Positions 7,280-12,918 of a stretch of 13,899 nt of DNA are shown one piece after another. A model generated the notes under the pieces. The model made no database searches and was not told where the DNA came from. It saw only the letters and a program-made list of their open reading frames with translations. Each line of letters begins with the position of its first letter. Position 1 is the first letter of the stretch. The position numbers were made by a program, and so were the translations under genes. This DNA comes from RGIG6904 sp024680835 (GTDB lineage Bacteria; Bacillota; Clostridia; Lachnospirales; Lachnospiraceae): the NCBI GenBank assembly GCA_024680835.1, contig JAILBP010000013.1:1-13899 (forward strand). Reading direction: 5' to 3'.

Positions 7280-8360
7280 TTTCTCTCCTTTTTCTGATTC
7301 CCAAAACCAGCCACCTGTATACCGGAATCCTTGAAATAACAGCATATAAGCCGTAACCGAATACAAACCCTGCCACAAGACTTAAAATGTAACATACCGG
7401 TGCAGACACCAGCATTGGTTTGGCCACAAACAGCGCCACTGAAGATATCCCCAGATAATGGAAAATATAGAGTCCGAAGCTGTGCCCTGACATCCACTTC
7501 GCAAAAGCATTTGAAAAATCTCCGAAGCGCGCCATCCCCGCGATAACCGCAAGCGATCCCACGTAGGCATCAAGGGCATATAAGAAGCCCCTGTTTATCG
7601 GCTTATCAGCGTAGTTTTCACCAAAATACAGGGCAGCAAAGATAACGCACAGCGCCACAGCTATTACCATCAAAGGCACTGCGATCTTCTTGAGCCTTTC
7701 GATCACTTCATCATGAGAGAACACATAATATCCCAGAATGAAAAATACGAAATAGAATGCGATCCTGTATACTGAAACGATAGGCGTGTTCAGGATCTGT
7801 GAAGCTCCCCATATCGGGAAAACAAAAAGTGCGATCATCCACAGCGGAGTACGCGAGCCAATTTTGAAGAGCTTTCCTTTTTCTATTTTTTTGATAAAGA
7901 CGAGCACTACACAGTAAACCCACAGAAGGTGCATATACCACATCACTCCGCTTCCTGAAACCACCATGATCAAAAAGATCACAGGTTTCGGTACGCCTTC
8001 CGATACAAGCCCCTCAATTCCTCCGCCAAGGGACATGCTCACATACCCCTGGATAAAATAGAAAAAGAAGAGACCGAGTGTTGACGGAACAAGAAGCTTC
8101 AGGGTTCTGGACTTCATGAACTCCTTATCTGAATGTGAATTCAGATATAATCCTGCGCTGATCCCCGATACAATGAAAAGCACCGGCATAAACCATGGAT
8201 AGACCAGATACTGAAAAACATCATAATACTGAACCGGCAGATCGGTGATCTTACCCAAACCGCCCAGCACACCCTCAGCATTGTACATGTAAAATACATG
8301 ATAGATCACCACTATGACCACCGTGATCCAGCGAATGTTGTCCAAATAGTGTTTTCTCAT
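7266..8360 (-). CDS. Acyltransferase 3 family integral membrane protein
   Basis: This 364-residue polytopic membrane protein belongs to the acyltransferase 3 family, which moves acetyl or other acyl groups across the membrane onto sugars of cell wall, capsule or other surface glycans. The N-terminal segment HYLDNIRWITVVIVVIYH carries the catalytic R10-X10-H21 pair of the family. About ten hydrophobic helices follow, for example residues 11-23, 87-104, 126-143 and 204-214, and the short C-terminus is basic. A promoter (8394-8422) and an AGGTGGG ribosome site precede the start. The gene overlaps the XRE-AbrB gene at its 3' end. Neither the substrate nor any link to hydrogenase function is visible; with its regulator it looks like an inserted unit. 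Confidence 0.92.
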   Translation of the reverse strand: MRKHYLDNIRWITVVIVVIYHVFYMYNAEGVLGGLGKITDLPVQYYDVFQYLVYPWFMPVLFIVSGISAGLYLNSHSDKEFMKSRTLKLLVPSTLGLFFFYFIQGYVSMSLGGGIEGLVSEGVPKPVIFLIMVVSGSGVMWYMHLLWVYCVVLVFIKKIEKGKLFKIGSRTPLWMIALFVFPIWGASQILNTPIVSVYRIAFYFVFFILGYYVFSHDEVIERLKKIAVPLMVIAVALCVIFAALYFGENYADKPINRGFLYALDAYVGSLAVIAGMARFGDFSNAFAKWMSGHSFGLYIFHYLGISSVALFVAKPMLVSAPVCYILSLVAGFVFGYGLYAVISRIPVYRWLVLGIRKRRENVQG

Positions 8361-8374
8361 ATTTATCCCACCTT

Positions 8375-8404
8375 TGCAATGAATTTTAACATTATTCTAT
8401 TGCA
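8375..8404. promoter_or_regulatory. Imperfect inverted repeat over the -10 region, candidate operator
   Basis: TGCAATGAAT (8375-8384) and ATTCTATTGCA (8394-8404) are reverse complements of each other except for one extra base in the second arm. The nine-base centre is AT-rich. The second arm covers the whole -10 box of the acyltransferase promoter and the first reaches to just before the ribosome binding site. A regulator bound here would block transcription; the XRE-AbrB protein encoded in the same operon is the obvious candidate. Confidence 0.45.
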
Positions 8405-8422
8405 TTCACAGGTGTGTGTCTA
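8394..8422 (-). promoter_or_regulatory. Sigma-A-type promoter of the acyltransferase/XRE-AbrB operon
   Basis: On the minus strand TAGACA (8422-8417) is followed after exactly 17 bp by TAGAAT (8399-8394). Each hexamer matches five of six consensus bases. The predicted start lies about 25-30 bases ahead of the acyltransferase ATG at 8360. This is the best promoter I can see in the window. Confidence 0.65.
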
Positions 8423-8489
8423 CCAATCAAAACTTACATTTGTGTGTGGTTTTTGTTAGAAATGGTTGCATTTATATATTCATGTACGA

Positions 8490-8627
8490 TCATAATTCGA
8501 TCACTGTATATGTATCACGGGTCTTCTTTGACTTATTCAAAGCCTTGTCTGCTGTTTCGATCATGTTGTTCACCAGCTCCTCCAATCCATCATAGCCTCC
8601 TTTATTAGAATGCGGACCATATTTCAT
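8490..8627 (-). CDS. Possible 45-aa small protein
   Basis: An open frame of 45 codons starts with ATG at 8627, eleven bases after the stop of the 444-aa nitrogenase-like gene. It encodes a charged, probably helical peptide with GLEELVNNMIETADKALNKS in its middle and TRDTYTVIEL at its end. Codon choice (GAG, CTG, GTG, AAC, ATC, AAG, ACC) is like the neighbouring genes, which suggests it is coding. No ribosome site precedes the ATG, so it would rely on coupling to the upstream stop. Alternatively it starts at a TTG about ten bases after an in-frame AAAGGAGG, giving about 31 residues. It could also be a remnant of a larger gene. I do not recognise it. Confidence 0.4.
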   Translation of the reverse strand: MKYGPHSNKGGYDGLEELVNNMIETADKALNKSKKTRDTYTVIEL

Positions 8628-8638
8628 AAGAAAATGTT

Positions 8639-9973
8639 TTATATACAGCTCTCACACCCCAATCCCTTACGCGGGATTAAATCCGGTGCATCTTTTTCAT
8701 GCAGCCAGGCGTCTTCCATCATACCGGCAAAGCGCGCTATACCGTCTATTCCCTGAAGATCTCCGCCCTCCACCATGTTTACGAAATAATCAGTTCCGGT
8801 AAACCATGCCGCCTGGGTTCCTATAGCCAGAACCTTTACCGCTACACCTGAATCATCTCTGTAGATACGTTCTTTCACTCTCATGGCAGGCTCGATGGGC
8901 ATCTCAAACTTAACCTGCGGTGCATTTTCTCGAAACCACTGCTGATCAGCCGATTCCTCGGAAGATACGGCATTAACATAAATCTCTTTGACATTAAACC
9001 CATGATCCAGCAGAAATCTTGCCATGCCTAGAGGTCTTGGGTGTGCGGTGTGATCTATCACTATCGGAGCATCGCCTATCAACGATTTCAGATTACTATA
9101 GTTTTCCTCACATCGCCTTATCTGATCTGTTTCGTAATGCTCGAGTTTTGTCAAAAGCTCATCATCTGTGTACGTTTTCCCGGACAGGTTTTCCGAATTA
9201 ATGTTTTTGCTGTCCGATAATTTGCCCAGTGTTTTGAACAGTTCTCTGTTTTGTTCCCTGCACTCATCATAAGAAAAAGAAAGCGGAATATATAAGCCTT
9301 CTCGCCCAAGTCTTGAGGCTGTACTCTCCACCGCCTTTTTGCCGTTCGGTACGACCGCTGCAAAACATGACGAACTACCCATTTTTTTATAATCTGTATA
9401 AGTGCTGAGTTCCGGCATCTGCGTAACATTGTAACCGCAGAGCTCCGCCACCTTGCAAAGATCGGAACTCTCACTTATGCAGACATTACTGCCGATAAGC
9501 GAGAGTTTACCGGTTTCCTCAGGCAACGGCTCCAACACCCTGTACATATTGAGTCTCAGCTTCTGGTCCGGTGACATGCCCTCTTTTCGCATGATGGGGT
9601 CCATGAAACTGTGTACAAAATCGATATCAGGAAAAGCTTTGCTTAAACTGTCATATATGTGTTTGTAGCTGCATCCCAGAAAATGATGTGTGCACACCGT
9701 AAAAAGACAGACTACCGGTGGACGTTTCGGGAGCTTATTTATTACATCTATAGTGCCCTGAATTGTGATATCTTCCACCGTACCTCTTATGATATCTTCC
9801 TCTTTGAGTATCACAAAAGAAAACCTGTCGGATGCATTCATCTCGGCCGCGGTCAGCACAACACCGCGCATACAGTTCACTGCACAGACATAGATCTGAT
9901 GTGATTCGGGAACCAGCATCCCTATATGTACGATATTCCATGTGCCGTGTGCCGGCGGGTTGAATTCGAGCAT
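8639..9973 (-). CDS. Nitrogenase component 1-like protein (NifD/NifK relative), 444 aa
   Basis: This 444-residue protein shows the component 1 fold pattern. Early on it has HGTWNIVHIGMLVPESHQIYVC with C30-X3-C34. Then comes a stretch equivalent to the 'GG...L...I' helix and strand (EEDIIRGTVEDITIQGTIDV) leading to PVVCLFTVCTHHFLGCSY, where C94 sits at the place of the third cluster cysteine and C101 replaces the usual GDD. The second half carries Rossmann-like segments (APIVIDHTAHPRPLGMARFL and VKVLAIGTQAAWF) and the protein ends GLGCESCI, a CX2C tail. An AGGAG lies six bases before the start at 9973. It follows the TM1266-type regulator after 119 bp. Absence of the normal nitrogenase motifs excludes a classical NifK, BchB or BchN. 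It is probably one subunit of a heteromer with the 396-aa protein encoded 3.7 kb downstream. The substrate is unknown. Confidence 0.82.
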   Translation of the reverse strand: MLEFNPPAHGTWNIVHIGMLVPESHQIYVCAVNCMRGVVLTAAEMNASDRFSFVILKEEDIIRGTVEDITIQGTIDVINKLPKRPPVVCLFTVCTHHFLGCSYKHIYDSLSKAFPDIDFVHSFMDPIMRKEGMSPDQKLRLNMYRVLEPLPEETGKLSLIGSNVCISESSDLCKVAELCGYNVTQMPELSTYTDYKKMGSSSCFAAVVPNGKKAVESTASRLGREGLYIPLSFSYDECREQNRELFKTLGKLSDSKNINSENLSGKTYTDDELLTKLEHYETDQIRRCEENYSNLKSLIGDAPIVIDHTAHPRPLGMARFLLDHGFNVKEIYVNAVSSEESADQQWFRENAPQVKFEMPIEPAMRVKERIYRDDSGVAVKVLAIGTQAAWFTGTDYFVNMVEGGDLQGIDGIARFAGMMEDAWLHEKDAPDLIPRKGLGCESCI

Positions 9974-10092
9974 GTTTTTCTCCTGTCTGTCTACTCAAAA
10001 CATCGATAGTCATTCTTAAGCTCCTTTTTAATACGTCTTCGTATATAAAACATATAAGGATGCAAAATGGTTTTCGATGAATAATATATTTG

Positions 10093-10371
10093 TCAATCAG
10101 AAACATCACCTTTGGAAGGTGGTGTTATGACATTCGAATATGCCGTTTTTGTGCTGACTCCGGGGAGTCTTCCTATGCGTCCGGTCAGAGTGCTGATCAC
10201 ATCCTGCGGCGCATCAATAGCTATACTGATGATGTTTATGTTTTTTTCTCTGTAAGGTATGCCCATGCGACCGATGATGTACTCACCTGCCTCGTGCAAA
10301 AGACGGTTGATCTCCTCTGACGCCGCGTTACCTTCCAGTATGATAGAGATCAGTGCTACTCTTGTTTCCAT
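10093..10371 (-). CDS. TM1266 family iron-only hydrogenase system regulator
   Basis: This 92-residue protein begins METRVALISIILEGNAASEE and contains GRMGIPYREKNINIISIAID and TGRIGRLPGVSTKTAYS, the pattern of the small TM1266-type proteins commonly annotated as putative regulators of iron-only hydrogenase systems. They have an ACT-like fold related to the ligand-binding half of NikR and no obvious DNA-binding domain. A GGAGG lies six bases before ATG 10371. It starts 29 bp after hypE ends, so the two are almost surely co-transcribed. The family is usually found next to the [FeFe] maturase genes; here it sits with the [NiFe] maturation genes and just ahead of a nitrogenase-like gene. A role in sensing metal, nucleotide or an amino acid is possible but not shown by the sequence. 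Confidence 0.85.
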   Translation of the reverse strand: METRVALISIILEGNAASEEINRLLHEAGEYIIGRMGIPYREKNINIISIAIDAPQDVISTLTGRIGRLPGVSTKTAYSNVITPPSKGDVSD

Positions 10372-10400
10372 TGGTGTCCTCCGATAGTGATAGTATCGCT

Positions 10401-11405
10401 TTAGCAGATACGCGGCAGCAGCTCCCCTGTCGGCTGTGACAGCAGAGTCTGGGCTCCGATCTCTGTCACCATGACAACCTTTCCGGCGTTGTCAGCGGTA
10501 ACCTCTCCTATGATCGTTGCATTTTCCGAGTACTTCTCTTTTTTAAGGGCATCCACGATAGCTACTGCCTTCTCCTGCGGTGCAAATATCACAAGCCTTC
10601 CCTCACAGGCCAGATAGAGAGGCTCAAGTCCGAGCAAGCCGCAAACACCTTTTACTGCAGGATCTACAGGAACGTCCGTCGCGTTGATCTTTATGCCCAC
10701 ATTACTCTGAGAAGCGATCTCGTGGAGCACCGTGCCCACGCCGCCTCTGGTGGCGTCTCTTATGACATGGATATCTTTGGTAACATCAGTCATCGTCTTT
10801 ACTGTACTCCACAACGGTGCACAATCGCTGGTCACATCCGCATCTATACCGAAATCCTCTCTTGACAACAGTATGGTACATCCGTGTCTTCCCACGTCAC
10901 CCGTCACTATGATGGCATCTCCCGGCTTTGCCAGAGCTCCGGATGTTGAAACACCGGGTAATATCTCACCAACTCCTGTGGTGGTTATGAATATACCGTC
11001 AACCTGTCCTTTCCCTGCAACCTTTGTATCACCTGAGACTACCGATACACCAGCCTCTTTTGCGGTCTTTGCAAAAGCTTCTGCGATCTTTTCCAGATCT
11101 TCCATAGGGAAGCCCTCTTCTATCACAAAAGAGCAGGTCAGATACAACGGCTTAGCGCCCATGCATGCCAGATCATTGACCGTGCCGCACACCGAAAGCT
11201 TTCCTATATTTCCTCCCGGAAAAAAAGCCGGTGATACTATAAATCCATCCGTTGTCATGGCTATTCGACCGGTCGGTGCCGGCAGTACTGCTGCGTCATC
11301 TGCGGTCAGATACGGGTTTTCGAAGTTTTTCTTGAATATTCTGTCAATCAGTTCTGAGGTTTTTACGCCTCCGGCACCGTGTGCCAGGGTTATTCTGTCT
11401 TCCAT
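10401..11405 (-). CDS. hypE: Hydrogenase maturation factor HypE
   Basis: HypE dehydrates the thiocarboxamide made on its own C-terminal cysteine by HypF to a thiocyanate, and donates cyanide to iron on the HypC-HypD complex. The 334-residue protein has the PurM/AIR-synthase fold motifs: HGAGG (9-13), DDAA (36-39), a TTDGF...PGGNIGKL ATP-binding segment (51-70), GTVNDLACMGA (74-84), SGDTKV (124-129) and RDATRGG (215-221). It ends in PRIC, with the essential terminal Cys334, so it should be active. GAGGAAA lies upstream of ATG 11405. It is separated from hypD by 166 bp holding two palindromic repeats, and is followed closely by the TM1266-type regulator. Confidence 0.97.
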   Translation of the reverse strand: MEDRITLAHGAGGVKTSELIDRIFKKNFENPYLTADDAAVLPAPTGRIAMTTDGFIVSPAFFPGGNIGKLSVCGTVNDLACMGAKPLYLTCSFVIEEGFPMEDLEKIAEAFAKTAKEAGVSVVSGDTKVAGKGQVDGIFITTTGVGEILPGVSTSGALAKPGDAIIVTGDVGRHGCTILLSREDFGIDADVTSDCAPLWSTVKTMTDVTKDIHVIRDATRGGVGTVLHEIASQSNVGIKINATDVPVDPAVKGVCGLLGLEPLYLACEGRLVIFAPQEKAVAIVDALKKEKYSENATIIGEVTADNAGKVVMVTEIGAQTLLSQPTGELLPRIC

Positions 11406-11426
11406 GGTTTTTCCTCTTTCTATTAT

Positions 11427-11470
11427 CCCCCTCAGTCAACTTCGTTGACATCTCCCCCTGAGGGGGAGCC
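11427..11470. repeat. 44-bp palindromic repeat, copy A
   Basis: The element opens with CCCCCTCA, continues with the hairpin GTCAAC-TTC-GTTGAC, and ends with the palindrome CTCCCCCTGAGGGGGAG plus CC. The final TGAGGGGG can pair either with the adjacent CCCCC block or with the opening CCCCCTCA, so two alternative RNA folds are possible. It is followed on the plus strand by TTTATAAAAG. Copy B lies 87 bp away in the same orientation. Confidence 0.8.
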
Positions 11471-11513
11471 TTTATAAAAGGGATTCTCTTTTCGTTTTTC
11501 TGTTATCGAAGTT

Positions 11514-11557
11514 CCCCCTCAGTCGGCTTCGCCGACAACTCCCCCTCAGGGGGAGCC
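11514..11557. repeat. 44-bp palindromic repeat, copy B
   Basis: Copy B differs from copy A at six of 44 positions. Four of these are paired changes in the hairpin stem: GTCAAC...GTTGAC becomes GTCGGC...GCCGAC, so both stems stay perfect. Another is the centre of the CTCCCCCT-N-AGGGGGAG palindrome. It lies 14 bp downstream of the hypD stop and is followed by TTTAAA. Elements of this look are scattered in intergenic regions of many gut Clostridia, from memory and not checked here. Confidence 0.8.
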
Positions 11558-11571
11558 TTTAAATGGGGTGG

Positions 11572-12609
11572 TTAGTCGTTATAACGATAGTAAGCACTGC
11601 AGGCGCCTTCACCGCTGACCATGCAGGCTCCAACAGGATGATCCGGTGTGCAGACCTTGCCGTAGAGCGGACAGTCAGTGGGCTTGCACTTGCCCTGCAG
11701 GATTTCTCCGCAGCGGCATGCAGGATTGGATCTGCCCTTTATGGGCGGGAGGTCAAATTTCTTTCGGGCATCGAAGGCAGCATATTTTTCCTTTAACCGG
11801 GTTCCCGACTTGGGTATTACGCCCAGCCCGCGCCACTCTTCGTCGCAGGATTCCATCATCTCTTCTATGAGCTTCTGCGCCTCTACACTGCCCTCTCTGG
11901 TGACTACTCTCGGGTAGCAGTTTTCAAAGAAAGGCTCTCCCTTGGCTCCCTTTTTGATAGCGACAGCCAACGCCAGTAAGAGCTCTTTCGCCGTGAACCC
12001 TGCCACAACTCCGCTGACGCCTTCCGATACGAGATCCTCGCACAGCTTTGTGCCTGTTATGGCATTCACGTGGCCCGGATACAGGAAAACATCGGCGCTT
12101 CCCTTCAATGCCTGATAGGCATTTGGCATGGTCTTCGTGGCAGTCAGTATTGAGAAATTATCAAGCCCGGACTCTGCCGCTTTTTTTACCGCCAGAACAT
12201 CCGCGGGTGTGGTGGTCTCAAATCCCACCGCCAGGAAAACAACCTGCTCATCCCGGTGTTTTTCAGCATATTCGTACGCATCTGTAGGTGAGTACACGAT
12301 CTTCACGTTTGCTCCCTTAGAACGCGCGTCCCCAAGAGACATCTCTGAACCCGGCACACGGACAAGATCTCCGAATGTACATATGGTTGCGTTTTTCTCC
12401 AACGCCAGCATCAAAGCCTCATCTATAAAACCCGTAGGCGTAACGCAGACAGGACACCCCGGTCCGCTGATAAGTTCAACCTGCGGTGGCAACAGTTTTC
12501 TGATACCCAGCCTGAAGATCTCGTGGGTGTGGGTTCCGCATACTTCCATGATCCGGAGCGGCGGTCCGTCGTACGATCTTATCAGCTCCGCTAAATCTAT
12601 ATCTGACAT
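11572..12609 (-). CDS. hypD: Hydrogenase maturation factor HypD
   Basis: HypD is the [4Fe-4S] scaffold on which, with HypC, the Fe(CN)2CO unit of [NiFe]-hydrogenases is built. The 345-residue protein has the family motifs: EVCGTHTH (22-29), GPGCPVC (49-55), GFETTTP (129-135) and PGHVNAI (178-184). The cysteine-rich C-terminus (C298, C300, C308, C313, C320, C329, C337) carries the cluster ligands and the redox-active thiols. All key residues I know of are present. The start at 12609 has AGGAGG five bases upstream. It follows hypC after 29 bp, and is separated from hypE by a repeat-bearing gap of 166 bp. Confidence 0.97.
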   Translation of the reverse strand: MSDIDLAELIRSYDGPPLRIMEVCGTHTHEIFRLGIRKLLPPQVELISGPGCPVCVTPTGFIDEALMLALEKNATICTFGDLVRVPGSEMSLGDARSKGANVKIVYSPTDAYEYAEKHRDEQVVFLAVGFETTTPADVLAVKKAAESGLDNFSILTATKTMPNAYQALKGSADVFLYPGHVNAITGTKLCEDLVSEGVSGVVAGFTAKELLLALAVAIKKGAKGEPFFENCYPRVVTREGSVEAQKLIEEMMESCDEEWRGLGVIPKSGTRLKEKYAAFDARKKFDLPPIKGRSNPACRCGEILQGKCKPTDCPLYGKVCTPDHPVGACMVSGEGACSAYYRYND

Positions 12610-12638
12610 ATTCTTCCTCCTGCTAAAATGATCTTTCC

Positions 12639-12851
12639 TTACGATAACAGTGCTGCTGCCAGATCATCGGTTTCTTTTTCATCATTGTCCGTGATCTTTG
12701 CGATGGCAACACCTGCATGTACCATCACATAATCTCCCGGTTCAACCTCACTTAAAAGCTCTGCGGAAACCTCACGCTTTGCACCCGATGCGTCCACCAG
12801 AACAGTCCCTTTGTTTACCTTCATCACTTTTGCAGATAATCCTACGCACAT
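12639..12851 (-). CDS. hypC: Hydrogenase maturation chaperone HypC
   Basis: HypC is a small chaperone that carries the iron precursor between HypD and the large subunit of a [NiFe]-hydrogenase. I place the start at ATG 12851 because the protein then begins MCVGLSAKV; Cys2, exposed after removal of Met1, is the essential iron-binding residue. GAGGAAAA lies just upstream. The frame stays open 19 codons further, but that would bury the cysteine. The 70-residue length, the EVEPGDYVMVHAGVAIAKI segment and the acidic C-terminus fit the family. It lies between hypF (67 bp) and hypD (29 bp). HypC proteins are specific for a client hydrogenase; none is encoded in this window. Confidence 0.96.
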   Translation of the reverse strand: MCVGLSAKVMKVNKGTVLVDASGAKREVSAELLSEVEPGDYVMVHAGVAIAKITDNDEKETDDLAAALLS

Positions 12852-12918
12852 AGTTTTTTCCTCTTTTCTCTGTGTTTTATGTTCAACAATATATATCTTA
12901 TGATTCAAGGTTTGAACC

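Noticed and set aside
7280..7378. 33-residue N-terminal extension of the XRE-AbrB protein
   Set aside because: There is no ribosome site, it would overlap the acyltransferase frame, and the HTH domain starts right after the ATG at 7279.
3778..9973. Classical nitrogenase (nifD/nifK) or chlorophyllide reductase subunits
   Set aside because: The lengths, the missing third cysteine in the 396-aa protein and the changed GDD motif do not fit those families; no nifH, nifE, nifN or nifB is present.
10031..10044. ATACG-TCTT-CGTAT dyad ahead of the 444-aa gene
   Set aside because: A 5-bp AT-rich stem is expected by chance in a gap of this composition, and there is no T run.
9735..10069. Alternative frame starting near 10014 (MTIDVLSRQTGEK) with a fair AGGAG
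   Set aside because: It overlaps the start of the 444-aa gene in another frame and gives an Arg/Cys-rich, non-family product. A leader peptide cannot be excluded, but nothing supports one.
10732..11448. Plus-strand ORF of 238 codons
   Set aside because: It lies opposite hypE, with composition typical of the complement of a coding frame.
11427..11557. Palindromic repeats as a CRISPR array or a simple terminator pair
   Set aside because: There are only two copies, no uniform spacers and no cas genes; the GC stems are not followed by a T run on the transcribed strand.
12852..12908. 19-residue N-terminal extension of HypC
   Set aside because: It would bury the essential Cys2; the ribosome site GAGGAAAA is right before the ATG at 12851.
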